Notes: a model not told the origin generated them from the letters alone. Shown: positions 15,543 through 25,031, numbered from the stretch's first letter. The stretch is DNA of 64,000 bases from Stenotrophomonas sp. MYb238 (GCF_009496535.1 NZ_WIDL01000006.1:120033-184032), one strand, 5' to 3'. Numbers and translations are program-made.

Positions 15543-16787
15543 TCATGCCCGCCTCCAGTCGCTGGCGGACTGCTCGCCGGCCAGCATTTCGTCCAAGCTC
15601 TGGCGGCAGCGCACCACCGCATAGCGCTCGCCGTCCACCAGCACTTCGGCCGGCAGCGGTCGCGAGTTGTAGGTCGAACCCATCGACGCGCCATAGGCGC
15701 CGGCGCCGAGGATCGCCACCAGGTCGCCGGCCTCGCAGCGCGGCAGCGCGCGCGCGGTGGCGAAGGTATCGCCGGTCTCGCAGACCGGCCCCACCACGTC
15801 GTAGGCGACGGTTTCGCGGCCGGCAACGGCGCCCACCGGCACGATGTCGTGCCAGGCGTCGTACAGGCTGGGGCGCAGCAGGTCGTTCATGGCCGCGTCC
15901 AGCACCAGGAAGCTGCGCGCCTGGCCGTGCTTTTCCAGCAGCACGCGGGTCAGCAGGATGCCGGCCTCGGCCACCAGCCAGCGCCCCGGCTCGACCAGGA
16001 TGCGCCCACCGAAGCCGGCCAGCGCCTGGCCGATCGCATCGGCGTATTCGCGCGCATCCGGCGCCTGCTCGCCTTCGCGGTAACGTACGCCCAGCCCGCC
16101 GCCGACATCGATGCTGGCGATGGCGTGGCCGGCGGCCGCCAGTTCCTTCCAGAACGCGGCCATGCGCGCCAGCGCCTCGCGTACCGGCTCCAGGCTCAGC
16201 AGCTGCGAACCGATGTGCATGTGCAGCCCGTCCAGGCGCACGTCGGGCCATTGCGCCTTCGCATCGAACCAGGCGCGCGCATCGGCGATGGACACGCCGA
16301 ACTTGTTCTCGGCCTTGCCGGTGGAGATCTTGGCGTGGGTTCTGGCATCCACGTCCGGATTGATGCGCACCGACGCGACGGCGGTGACGCCGCGCGCGGC
16401 GGCGATGCGCTGGATGGCGTCGAGCTCGGCGCGTGACTCGATGTTGAAGCGGCCGATGCCCACGTCCAGCGCCAGCGCGATCTCCGCGTCGGACTTGCCC
16501 ACCCCGGAGAACACGATGTCGGCCGCGGCGATACCGGCGCGCAGCGCGCGTTCCAGTTCGCCGCCGGACACGATGTCCGCGCCCGCGCCCTCCTCGGCCA
16601 GCAGGCGCAGCACCGCGCCGTTGCCGTTGGCCTTCACCGCGTAGCGGATGCCGGCGTCCAGGCCGGCGAGCGCATCGCGCAGCGAACGCACCCGCTGGCG
16701 GATGGCCGGCGCGGCGTAGACGTACAGCGGCGTACCCTCGCGGGCCGCAAGGGCCGGCAGGTCCACCTGCCGGAACATGTCCGGCAC
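15543..16787 (-). CDS. lysA: Diaminopimelate decarboxylase, stand-alone
   Basis: About 414 residues, PLP-dependent fold-III decarboxylase converting meso-DAP to L-lysine. Visible are the PLP lysine in RYAVKANGNG, HMHIGSQL, the glycine loop DVGGGLGVRY, EPGRWLVA and CETGDTF near the C-terminus (the active-site Cys from the partner subunit). The start is uncertain: GTG 16787 has GGAG 5 bases upstream; TTG 16823 also has GGAG; ATG 16853 lacks one. It lies 3' of the Oar-like receptor and is coupled to the amidase gene. Xanthomonads usually carry a lysA fused to an aspartate kinase for biosynthesis, so this copy is probably catabolic, dealing with imported DAP. Confidence 0.88.
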   Translation of the reverse strand: MPDMFRQVDLPALAAREGTPLYVYAAPAIRQRVRSLRDALAGLDAGIRYAVKANGNGAVLRLLAEEGAGADIVSGGELERALRAGIAAADIVFSGVGKSDAEIALALDVGIGRFNIESRAELDAIQRIAAARGVTAVASVRINPDVDARTHAKISTGKAENKFGVSIADARAWFDAKAQWPDVRLDGLHMHIGSQLLSLEPVREALARMAAFWKELAAAGHAIASIDVGGGLGVRYREGEQAPDAREYADAIGQALAGFGGRILVEPGRWLVAEAGILLTRVLLEKHGQARSFLVLDAAMNDLLRPSLYDAWHDIVPVGAVAGRETVAYDVVGPVCETGDTFATARALPRCEAGDLVAILGAGAYGASMGSTYNSRPLPAEVLVDGERYAVVRCRQSLDEMLAGEQSASDWRRA

Positions 16788-16914
16788 GCCATCTCCGCCG
16801 TTTCGGGTGAATCCCTGATTCAAGGCATTGCTCCAAAAAGATGGCGGCCCCATGCACGGGCCGCCAGAGGAGGAACTCAGTACCGCGGTTGCATCGTCAT
16901 CGTTTTCGGCTGGA

Positions 16915-19908
16915 TCAGAAGTTCCAGGTCACGACCAGGTTCGTGTAACGGGGCGCCTGCCAGTTTGTGCCCTCGCCGAAGTAAGGCATCTTCGTTCCCG
17001 GCGTGCTCTCGTAGCGGGAGTGCACGTTGACCACGGTCTGGCGGTTGAGCAGGTTGTAGACCGACAGGCGTGCCTTCAGGTCGATACCCTCGACCGGCAG
17101 CGTCCACATCACGCTGGCGCCGAGGTCGACCACCCACGGCATGCGGCCGAACGCCCCACGCTCGGTGTAGACCAGCTCGCGATCGGCCCAGCTGGAACAG
17201 TTGGCCTTGCAGAGCCACCCCGAACCGCCGCCGCTGAATTCGCCCGGGCCACCCGCATTGCGGTTGTCGTCCGGCCACACCACGCCGAACGCGGTGATCG
17301 GGCCGCCGGAACGCGCCGACAGCGTGCTGCCGAAGGACCACTGCTCGTTGAGCTTGAAGGTTCCGCGCAGCTTGAACTGGTGGCGAGCGTCATTGAACGT
17401 TACGCCATAGCGCTCGTTGACCGCCGGATGGTCGTAGTACTGCACCAGGTTCGTGTCGTTGTAGCCGGTGTCCGAATTCACTGGTCCTTCGATGTTGCCT
17501 TCGCTCTTGGACAGGATGTAGCTGGCATTGAATGCCCACTTGTCATTCCACGCGCGGTCGAGCTGGAACTCCAGCGCCTTGTAGATGCGCTTGGGCTTCT
17601 TGTAGCCCATGATGTTGCCGCTGCCCAGCGCCTGGTAGCCGTCCTTGGACGAATCGATGGTCACCCAGCTGTTGGTATCCGGGCACCACAGCTGATTGGT
17701 CTCGCCCGGATTGATGATCGGCCAATCGCCCGAATACCAGTCGCAGCCTTCGACATGGTTGATGCGCACGTCCTCCACGGCGCGCGTCATGCGCCGGTAA
17801 GTGGCGTTGACGCCGTACGACCACTCCTCGTTGAGCGCCTGCTGGAAGCCGAGGATGAACTCGTCCTGGAAGACCTGCTTGAGATCGCGCGCCACCGCAG
17901 TGCGCACATCGGTGGGTGCCGGGGCGTTGCCGTCGGTGTTCACCGGGCCGATCTGCTGGCCGAGCACCGGCACCAGATAGTTGTTGCCGGTTGAGCTCTG
18001 CTTCTGCACCCAGCCATCGAGCACGTAGTAGGTGTGCTCGTCGGTGGTGCCGCCACCGAAGTAATCGGCGATTTTGTTGGTGAGCGGGGTGTAGTAGCGG
18101 CCCGCGTTGCCGAACACCTTCATCGAACCATCGCCCTTCACGTCCCAGCTGAAGCCCAGGCGCGGCGAGATCATGTCGCTGAAGGTGCTCTTGGCGAAGG
18201 TGGCGCCGGAGGCCAGCTTGTTGTGGAACTGGTCGAAGCGCACGCCGAGGTTCAACAGCAGGTTCGGGGTGACGTTCCAGTTGTCTTCCAGGTAGAACGC
18301 CTGCGCCTTGGTGCTGACCGGTGACCCGGTCACCTTGTAGCGCGCGTCGATGATGTCGGTGACGCCGGCCGGCAGCGCCACGCCGTTCACCGAACTGCCC
18401 GCGTCGACCACGAGCGCCTGGTACATGAATCCATCGCCGGGGTAGATCGTCGAGCTGTCCGAATCCATCACCTCCTGGTCCACGCCGAAGCGGAGCAGGT
18501 GGTCGCCCAGCGTCCATTCGAAGTCCAGGCGCGCCGCTTCGCGCTTGTCTTCGCGGCTGCTGATGGCGGCGTTGGTCGGGTGGCAGCCCTCGTTGGTCTT
18601 GGGGCCGTATTTCTTGGTGTAGCTGGACGCCAGCGTGATGATGCTGCACTCGGCGTCCATCGGGCTGTTGCTCACCGCGCTGCGCTTGTTGACGCCGTAC
18701 ATCGCCTTGGCGACGAAGTTGTCGGTGAGATGGCTGGTGTACGTCAACGACCAGTTGTCGCCACCGGAGGAACCGCTGCTCTGACCGCTGGATTCGCCGA
18801 AGATGTTGGTGTCCCAGTCGTAGTTGTCATAGCTGCTGGTCACCGAATCCGCCTTGTCCGAGAAGGCGAGCAGCTCCAGCAGATTGTTGTCGTTGATGTA
18901 CCAGTCGAGCTTGGTGCCCCAGAAATCGTTGTTGCTCTTGGTCTTCCACGCCTCGGTGGTGTCGACGTCCTGCGACTTGCTGTCCCGGTTCTCGTACATC
19001 GCGAAGAAGAACAGCCTGTCCTTCATGATGGGACCGGACGCCCACACATTGGTCTTCATCAGCGGGCTGCGATCGCGGCTGGTGCGGTCGCGCTCGTCGA
19101 TGGTGCCATCGCTGTGGAAATGGTCCTTCTTCGCGGACGCCCACGCCGAGGGCTCCATGGTGACTTCCATGCCGCCCTTGAACTCGTTGCTGCCCGAACG
19201 GGTGATGGCATTGATGACGCCACCCGTGCTGCGGCCGAACTCGGCCGAGTAACCGCCGGTCTTGACCTGGAACTCTTCATAGAAGTTGAAGGGAACCGTC
19301 GAGAAACCCTGTCGGCGGTACGGATCGGTGACGTTCAGCCCATTGATGTAGGCCACGTTCTCCGCGACGGAGGAGCCGCCGAAGCTCAGGCCGCCGAAGC
19401 TCGATCCCGAGCTCACCACGCCCGGTGCCAACAACGCGACGGCGGCCACGCTCTGGTCCACCGGCATGCGCGACAGCTCTTCGCGGTTGATGTTGAACGA
19501 GGACTCGGTCGAGTACACATCCACCCGGTTCACGATGCGCGAGCCGACCACCTGCACCGAGTCCAGCGTCACCGCGCCCGCGTCGCCGCCGCCGAGATTG
19601 ACAGTGGTGGTGCCGCCCAGCGATACGTTGACCGCCACCGGCTCCTTGTCGCTCTGCCCGTCGCGCTTGACCGTCAGGCTGTAGTCGCCCACCGGCAGCT
19701 GGCTCAGGCGGTAGCCGCCGTCGCGGCCGACCGTCAGCGTGCGGGTCAGCCCGGTGGCCGTGTTGGTGATGGTGATCTGGTCACCGGCGTTGGCGCGGCC
19801 GGCAATGGCGCCGGTGGCGCTCTGCGCCATCACCGTGGGCGCCAGCGCCCCCAGGCACGCACCCAGCGCGACGCTGAGCGCCGCCTTCTTCAGCATTTTC
19901 GTATTCAT
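16915..19908 (-). CDS. Oar-like TonB-dependent receptor with carboxypeptidase-type regulatory domain (3)
   Basis: A 997-residue outer-membrane protein. Signal peptide (ALSVALGACLGALAPTVMAQ), then a ~90-residue beta-sandwich of the CarboxypepD_reg type (ITNTATGLTRTLTVGRDGGYRLSQLPVGDY), a plug (ENVAYINGLNVTDPYRRQG, FGRSTGGVINAITRSG) and a large barrel ending LVVTWNF. This is the OmpA-related/Oar layout, larger and looser than siderophore receptors and often linked to peptide or polymer uptake. ATG at 19908 has AGGGA close upstream. It is 46 bases downstream of the transglutaminase-fold gene and followed by lysA, so it forms one transcription unit with them. Confidence 0.9.
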   Translation of the reverse strand: MNTKMLKKAALSVALGACLGALAPTVMAQSATGAIAGRANAGDQITITNTATGLTRTLTVGRDGGYRLSQLPVGDYSLTVKRDGQSDKEPVAVNVSLGGTTTVNLGGGDAGAVTLDSVQVVGSRIVNRVDVYSTESSFNINREELSRMPVDQSVAAVALLAPGVVSSGSSFGGLSFGGSSVAENVAYINGLNVTDPYRRQGFSTVPFNFYEEFQVKTGGYSAEFGRSTGGVINAITRSGSNEFKGGMEVTMEPSAWASAKKDHFHSDGTIDERDRTSRDRSPLMKTNVWASGPIMKDRLFFFAMYENRDSKSQDVDTTEAWKTKSNNDFWGTKLDWYINDNNLLELLAFSDKADSVTSSYDNYDWDTNIFGESSGQSSGSSGGDNWSLTYTSHLTDNFVAKAMYGVNKRSAVSNSPMDAECSIITLASSYTKKYGPKTNEGCHPTNAAISSREDKREAARLDFEWTLGDHLLRFGVDQEVMDSDSSTIYPGDGFMYQALVVDAGSSVNGVALPAGVTDIIDARYKVTGSPVSTKAQAFYLEDNWNVTPNLLLNLGVRFDQFHNKLASGATFAKSTFSDMISPRLGFSWDVKGDGSMKVFGNAGRYYTPLTNKIADYFGGGTTDEHTYYVLDGWVQKQSSTGNNYLVPVLGQQIGPVNTDGNAPAPTDVRTAVARDLKQVFQDEFILGFQQALNEEWSYGVNATYRRMTRAVEDVRINHVEGCDWYSGDWPIINPGETNQLWCPDTNSWVTIDSSKDGYQALGSGNIMGYKKPKRIYKALEFQLDRAWNDKWAFNASYILSKSEGNIEGPVNSDTGYNDTNLVQYYDHPAVNERYGVTFNDARHQFKLRGTFKLNEQWSFGSTLSARSGGPITAFGVVWPDDNRNAGGPGEFSGGGSGWLCKANCSSWADRELVYTERGAFGRMPWVVDLGASVMWTLPVEGIDLKARLSVYNLLNRQTVVNVHSRYESTPGTKMPYFGEGTNWQAPRYTNLVVTWNF

Positions 19909-19954
19909 TCCCTGCTCTCTCCTGCAGATGTTGGAAGTAACGCGCAGCGAACCT

Positions 19955-21436
19955 TCAGCCCTCCGGCGGCGCCAGCACCTGCCACCGGAAGTCGTAGTCC
20001 CACTGATCGAAATAAAGATTGCCGCCCGCCCATTCGGCCTCGCCGCGCTGCGAATCCACGGTTTCCGAGCGGAAGTGCCGCTTGGCGGGCACCAGCGGCT
20101 GCGCGTAGTCGTCATTGAAGGCAATGCGGTAGGCATCCAGCCCGCCGAAGTAGAAATCGCGCACCGCCGGTACCGGGCTGTCGAGCGCGCCGGTGGTCAC
20201 GTCCATCGGCACCCAGCCGTACGGCGCCAGGTACAGCGCGCCCCAGTCGTGCAGGTTGCTGTAGCCGGTGTCGTTGTCCGAATACACCATGCCCGACTGC
20301 CAGCGCGCGGGAATGCCGTTCAGGCGCAGCAGGCTCATCAGCAGCAGCGTCTGCTGCCCGCAGTCGGCATGGTTGGAGTGCAGCGCGTAGTCGCTGATGT
20401 TGCCGATGGTCGAGTACTCGCGCGCGCCGCCCCAGGGGATGCGGTCGACCGCATCGAACAGCTTGCGCGCGATCCGGTAAGGGTTGGTCTCCTCGCCCAC
20501 CACGCGCCGCGAGAACTCGCGCAGCGCTGGAGTGAACACGATGTGCGGCGCGCGTTCGGCCAGGTACGGCGCCAGCGCCGGGTCGTCGGGCGTGGGCCGC
20601 ACCGCGTCCGGGTCGATGGCGAAATGGCGCGCGTAGATAGTGACCTCGTAGCTGACCGAGAATTCGGTCGGCGTGCCGGCCACCGCCTTGCGTTCGAGGT
20701 AGGCGGTGCGCTGCAGCGTGGCTTCCGGCGCGACCTGCGCGCCGGCCGGCACGCTGTCCAGCCAGCGGATGTCCTGCTGCTGGCCGGGAATGGCGCGCGG
20801 ATACGGGATCCAGGCGCGCACGGTCTCGCCGGCCGGTACCGCGTCGGCCTTGACCGTGAGCGATTGGGTGACGCGCACCCGCCGCGGCGCGACGCTGGTG
20901 GCGCCGGCCTGCGCGGCCTTGAGCGCCTCGAGGTGGTGCGGCGTGACCACCTCGAACGGTCCGGGCGCCGGCGGCCTGATCGTCGGCGAACGCCGCGCGG
21001 CCGCGGCGTCGCTGACCAGGAACAGGTTCGAAGGCGCGCGGTTGAACCAGCGGCGCTGGCCGTCGATGTCCAGGTGTTCGATCAGCCCGGCGTCGTCCCA
21101 GGCGCGGAACTCGTCCTCGCGCAGGTCGGGGATGTAGCGGCGTACGGCGGCCATCGCGCGCTCGCGGTCCAGGCTGAAATCCAGTTGCATGCGGCGCATG
21201 CGCTCGCGCTGGAACAGATAAGCATCGCGCTGCGCGTCGCCCAGCGCTGGCTGCTGCAGCGCAGCGTCGATCTGCGCGCCGGCGCCGGCGAAATCGCCGC
21301 GGTCCACGCGCGCGGCCAGCTGTTCCAGCGTGTCGGCGGCGCCCGCGGCGCCCGACAACAGGCACAGCAGGCCCGCCATTAGCCGGTACCGGGCAGGCCT
21401 GAAAGCGACTGGGACTTGGCGCAATGCTGGATCCAC
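19955..21436 (-). CDS. Exported transglutaminase-like (papain-fold) protein
   Basis: About 493 residues. N-terminal signal (LMAGLLCLLSGAAGA), a ~230-residue N-terminal part, then a transglutaminase core with HADCGQQTLLLMSLLRLNGIPARW (catalytic Cys) and NLHDWGALYLAPYGWVPMDVT (His and Asp of the triad). Bacterial members are mostly cysteine peptidases or amidases rather than cross-linkers. GTG 21436 was chosen (GGAAG upstream, compact signal peptide); TTG 21490 would lie within the promoter. First gene of the minus-strand arm, divergent from the NlpC/P60 gene across the operator region. Confidence 0.75.
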   Translation of the reverse strand: MDPALRQVPVAFRPARYRLMAGLLCLLSGAAGAADTLEQLAARVDRGDFAGAGAQIDAALQQPALGDAQRDAYLFQRERMRRMQLDFSLDRERAMAAVRRYIPDLREDEFRAWDDAGLIEHLDIDGQRRWFNRAPSNLFLVSDAAAARRSPTIRPPAPGPFEVVTPHHLEALKAAQAGATSVAPRRVRVTQSLTVKADAVPAGETVRAWIPYPRAIPGQQQDIRWLDSVPAGAQVAPEATLQRTAYLERKAVAGTPTEFSVSYEVTIYARHFAIDPDAVRPTPDDPALAPYLAERAPHIVFTPALREFSRRVVGEETNPYRIARKLFDAVDRIPWGGAREYSTIGNISDYALHSNHADCGQQTLLLMSLLRLNGIPARWQSGMVYSDNDTGYSNLHDWGALYLAPYGWVPMDVTTGALDSPVPAVRDFYFGGLDAYRIAFNDDYAQPLVPAKRHFRSETVDSQRGEAEWAGGNLYFDQWDYDFRWQVLAPPEG

Positions 21437-21562
21437 GGCAACACTTCCACGAACACGCGGGATAACGGTTGTGTAACACGCATGCGACAACGGGTCAATA
21501 ATTTATTCTTGATTTCATGGAAGAAAGGAATAAATATTCCATTGCATCCAGAGGGAGTCCTC
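21437..21562. promoter_or_regulatory. Divergent promoter-operator region
   Basis: Minus strand: TTGACC (21498-21493), 17-base spacer, TACACA (21475-21470), driving the transglutaminase-Oar-lysA arm. Plus strand: TTGATT (21509-21514) with an AT-rich -10 (TAAATA at 21531, or AAATAT at 21532), driving the NlpC/P60-epimerase arm. The palindrome at 21527-21540 covers the plus-strand -10 and lies 29 bases upstream of the minus-strand -35, so one bound repressor could govern both arms. Confidence 0.6.
21527..21540. promoter_or_regulatory. AT-rich palindromic operator candidate (site B)
   Basis: GGAATA-AA-TATTCC, a perfect palindrome of GGAA-N6-TTCC form, as reported for RpiR-family IolR operators. 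Same spacing to TTGACC as site A (9927-9943). A second, weaker AATAAATTATT palindrome overlaps the -35 about three helical turns away. Confidence 0.6.
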
Positions 21563-23011
21563 ATGAACGCCATTCCCGCCCGGCCCCGCCGCCGGCGCCT
21601 CGCCCGGGCCTGCTGGTCCTTCCTGATCGCCGCGCCGCTGTGCGCGGGACCGGCCTTCGCGCTCGGCGCGGCCACCGCCTCGCCGCAGGACTACGCCGGC
21701 GTGATCGGCCTGCGCGAGGACTACCTCTCGGCCGCGCACTGGATCGCGCAGGTGTCCGATCCGGACCGGGTGATCCTGGACCGCGCCGGCATCGCCGCGC
21801 AGAACGCACGCATGCGCCAGCTCGACAGTTCCATCCACGACCTGCGCGCCCTGCCCGCCACGCTGCCGCGCGGCTTCGTGCGCGAACAGATCGAGGCGAT
21901 CTCGCGCCCGCCCACGCGCACGCTGTACGACGTGCAGGGCAAGCAGATCGGCGCGGCGCAGCTGCGCGCGATCGCCGACAACCTCGCGCTGGAGCGCATC
22001 GCCGACAAGCGCCCGCTGCAGTACGGCCTGGTGGTGCACCGCGCTGCGCTGCGCGCCTTCCCCACCGGACTGCGCGCGTTCTCCAGCAACGACGACACCG
22101 ACATCGACCGCTTCCAGGAATCGGCGCTGTTCCCCGGCGACGCCGTGGCGGTGCTGCATGAAAGCGCGGACGGCGACTGGCTGTTCGTCGCCAGCGAGCG
22201 CTACGTGGCCTGGGTCGAGAAGCGCTTCGTCGGCATCGGCGACGCCGCGCAGGTATTCGGCTACGGCGCCGGCGGCCCGCACCGGGTGATCACCGGCGCC
22301 ACCGCCACCACCGCCTATACGCCGGAGGAACCGCGCGTCTCGCGCCTGCAGCTGGACATGGGCGTGCGCGTGCCGGTACTGGCCGACTGGCCGGCGCTGG
22401 AACCGGTCAACGGACAGCAGGGCCATGCCGCGCATGTCATCCAGCTGCCGGTGCGCAACGACGACGGCAGCCTGGCGCTGGTGCCGGCGCTGCTGCCGCG
22501 TTCGCAGGACAGCAGCGACGGCTACCTGGCGCTGACCCCGCGCAACCTGCTCATCCAGGCCTTCAAGTTCCTCGGCGAGCGCTACGGCTGGGGCCATTCC
22601 TATGACACCCGCGACTGCAGCGGCTTCGTCTCCGAGGTCTACCGCAGCTTCGGCGTGCTGCTGCCGCGCAATACCAGCGCGCAGGCGGTAAGCCCGGCGC
22701 TGGACCGCATCGCCTTCGGCGACAAGGACGGCAAGGCCAGGCGCGATGCGGCGGTGGACGCGCTGCAGGTCGGCGACCTGGTCTACATCCCCGGCCATGT
22801 GATGATGACCATCGGCCATGCCGACGGCATGGCCTGGATGATCCACGATACCTCCGGTGGCAGCTGGTTCGGCGCCGACGGCAAGCGGATTCCCGCCCAC
22901 CTCAATGGCGTCTCGGTGACGCCGCTGCAGCCGATGATGGCCAGCGACACCGCCAGCTACGTCGACCGCATCACCAACATCCAGCGCATCCGCCCGCATA
23001 CCGCCAAATGA
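21563..23011 (+). CDS. Exported SH3/NlpC-P60 cysteine peptidase (C40)
   Basis: A 482-residue protein with a signal peptide (ARACWSFLIAAPLCAGPAFALG), an N-terminal helical stabilising region, SH3-like domains in the middle and a C-terminal NlpC/P60 domain. Catalytic residues: Cys in YDTRDCSGFVSEV and His in YIPGHVMMTIG. The layout matches YkfC-type gamma-D-glutamyl-L-diamino-acid endopeptidases, which cut the D-Glu to DAP bond of free muropeptides and leave L-Ala-D-Glu. The next gene, overlapping by ATGA, is the epimerase that acts on exactly that product. GGGAG precedes the ATG at 21563. Confidence 0.88.
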   Translation: MNAIPARPRRRRLARACWSFLIAAPLCAGPAFALGAATASPQDYAGVIGLREDYLSAAHWIAQVSDPDRVILDRAGIAAQNARMRQLDSSIHDLRALPATLPRGFVREQIEAISRPPTRTLYDVQGKQIGAAQLRAIADNLALERIADKRPLQYGLVVHRAALRAFPTGLRAFSSNDDTDIDRFQESALFPGDAVAVLHESADGDWLFVASERYVAWVEKRFVGIGDAAQVFGYGAGGPHRVITGATATTAYTPEEPRVSRLQLDMGVRVPVLADWPALEPVNGQQGHAAHVIQLPVRNDDGSLALVPALLPRSQDSSDGYLALTPRNLLIQAFKFLGERYGWGHSYDTRDCSGFVSEVYRSFGVLLPRNTSAQAVSPALDRIAFGDKDGKARRDAAVDALQVGDLVYIPGHVMMTIGHADGMAWMIHDTSGGSWFGADGKRIPAHLNGVSVTPLQPMMASDTASYVDRITNIQRIRPHTAK

Positions 23012-24105
23012 AGATCACCGACATCGAACTGGGCATGCTGCGCGTGCCCCTGAAAACCCCGTTCAAGACCGCGCTGCGCACCGTCGAATCGGTCGAGGAC
23101 ATCGTGGTGCTGGTGCGCACCGACAGCGGCCACACCGGCTACGGCGAGGCGCCGGCCACCGCGGTGATCACCGGCGACACCCACGGCTCGATCATCGAAG
23201 CCATCAACAACTTCATCAAGCCGCGCCTGATCGGCGAGGACGTCGCCAACCTCAACCGCATCTGCGGGCTGGTGCAGTCCTCGCTGGAGCGCAACACCAG
23301 CGCCAAGGCGGCGGTGGAGATCGCCATCTACGACCTGTGGGCGCAGCTGCACGGCGCGCCGCTGTACCAGATGCTCGGCGGCGGCGACCCGGTGATCACC
23401 ACCGACATCACCATCAGCGTGGACTACATCGACAAGATGGTGGCCGATTCGCTGTCGGCGATCGAGCGCGGCTTCGAGTCGCTGAAGATCAAGGTCGGCA
23501 AGGACATCGGCCTGGACATCGAGCGGGTCAAGGCGATCCACGCCGCGGTCGAGGGCCGCGCCCTGCTGCGCCTGGACGCCAACCAGGGCTGGACCGCCAA
23601 GCAGGCGGTCTACGCCATGAACGCGCTGGAGAACGCCGGCGTGGTGCTGGAACTGCTGGAGCAGCCGGTCAAGGCCGCCGACATCGACGGCATGAAGTAC
23701 GTCACCGAGCGCGTCAACACGCCGGTGATGGCCGACGAGAGCGTGTTCGGCCCGCACCAGGTGTTCGACCTGATCCACCAGCGCGCGGCGGACATCATCA
23801 ACATCAAGTTGATGAAGACCGGCGGCCTCTCCAACGCGATCAAGGTCGCCGACATCGCCTCGCTGTACGGCATTCCCTGCATGATCGGCTGCATGCTCGA
23901 ATCGAGCATCAGCGTGGCCGCGGCGGTGCACCTGGCGGTGGCCAAGTCCGGCGCGATCACCAAGGTCGACCTGGACGGCCCGTCGCTGAGCCTGTTCAAC
24001 CCGGTCAACGGCGGGGTGATCTTCAATGAATCGGAGATCAGCATCACCGATGCGCCGGGGCTGGGCATCACCGAGGTGCGTGGGCTGGAGATGCTGAAGG
24101 CATGA
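23008..24105 (+). CDS. L-Ala-D/L-Glu epimerase (enolase superfamily)
   Basis: A 365-residue muconate-lactonizing-subgroup enzyme that epimerises L-Ala-D-Glu to L-Ala-L-Glu. Visible: K-x-K base in SLKIKVG, metal ligands D in LRLDANQGW, E in ELLEQPV and D in MADESVFG, the second base Lys in INIKLMKTGG, and the KVDLDGP sequence matching the DxD substrate-binding motif of this specificity group. Length is typical of E. coli YcjG/Bacillus YkfB. The start overlaps the upstream peptidase stop as ATGA, so both are translated together. Confidence 0.92.
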   Translation: MKITDIELGMLRVPLKTPFKTALRTVESVEDIVVLVRTDSGHTGYGEAPATAVITGDTHGSIIEAINNFIKPRLIGEDVANLNRICGLVQSSLERNTSAKAAVEIAIYDLWAQLHGAPLYQMLGGGDPVITTDITISVDYIDKMVADSLSAIERGFESLKIKVGKDIGLDIERVKAIHAAVEGRALLRLDANQGWTAKQAVYAMNALENAGVVLELLEQPVKAADIDGMKYVTERVNTPVMADESVFGPHQVFDLIHQRAADIINIKLMKTGGLSNAIKVADIASLYGIPCMIGCMLESSISVAAAVHLAVAKSGAITKVDLDGPSLSLFNPVNGGVIFNESEISITDAPGLGITEVRGLEMLKA

Positions 24106-24187
24106 CCGGCGTGGCGACGGCAACCGACCTTGTTGCTGTCGCCCTTCCTCCCGGGTGCGCCGCACTCGAGGAAGCCAGGAAAAATGC

Positions 24188-24243
<56 letters not shown>

Positions 24244-24422
24244 GTGATTTTGCCCTTCGGCGTTTGACCCTCCCGGCCGTAGAGCGAGCCGAGCACTGCA
24301 GCGGGGCAGGGGGCGAAGAGGCGCACGTGTCTGAGCGCAGCGAGTTGTGCGCCGTCCCCCTGACCCGCGAGGAGCACAGGGAACCGGCGGGCGCAGCCCG
24401 ACGGATCGCGTCCCGGCCCGTG

Positions 24423-24520
24423 TTGACCAGCCATTCGGCTGTTGGAAAAGCGCTTCTTTGGGCTACCTTTTCTTTGCACGAGCAAAGAAGAGCCCTTTCA
24501 ACAGCCGAATGGCTGGTCAA
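24423..24520. repeat. Inverted-repeat element with 22-bp perfect arms
   Basis: The left arm 24423-24444 begins TTGACCAGCCATTCGG; the right arm 24499-24520 is its exact complement. The interior holds an 8-bp TTCTTTGC/GCAAAGAA hairpin. Total ~98 bases. MITE-like in shape, but no target-site duplication or transposase link was identified. Confidence 0.8.
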
Positions 24521-24776
24521 AGTAGCTCGCACTCCGAAAGGGGGGCGAAAGCTCTTGATCCTGCTTCTGCCGTTGTTTCAGCTTTCCAAATACAAAAGGC
24601 AACAGCAAAGCAACAGCGTGGAGCCAAAGCAGAGTATTGAAAGCAAAGCTTTCACTCCTGCTTCGCAGGAGCGAGCCACCTTTCTTTGCTCGTGCAAAGA
24701 AACGTGGCCCAAAGAAACACGCCCCTGCCTCCGCGCCCACGGCACTACGTGCCGCGGGTCCACTCCGCCGGCGGGA

Positions 24777-24829
24777 TTTTTCTACGCGACATCCATGTCT
24801 CGTAGAAAAACGACGTGCATCCATGCACG
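24777..24829. repeat. Two adjacent strong hairpins
   Basis: TTTTTCTACG pairs with CGTAGAAAAA (24777-24810) and the loop continues the stem with GACAT/ATGTC. Immediately after is GTGCAT-CC-ATGCAC. The first has a terminator-like T-run on both strands and could end transcription from either side. Confidence 0.7.
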
Positions 24830-24975
24830 CCGCCCTTCGGGTTTTCCCCGCCGGCTCCGTCGCTGCGGAAGGGGACCCGGAAGTCAAAAGCCAAAGGCAA
24901 CACCAGAATCACAGGCAACAGCATCCCTCCTTGGCCCACACAGCCCCATGAAACGTCCCGGGTGAATCCAAAGCC

Positions 24976-25004
24976 TTACAGCGTCTCCCAAATCCTTTTA
25001 GAGT
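24976..25004 (+). promoter_or_regulatory. Candidate promoter of the RpiR-type regulator
   Basis: TTACAG (24976-24981), 17-base spacer, TAGAGT (24999-25004), 28 bases before the regulator ATG. Moderate match to sigma-70 consensus. Confidence 0.4.
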
Positions 25005-25031
25005 CACCCCATCGCAGCCGACATCCCACCC

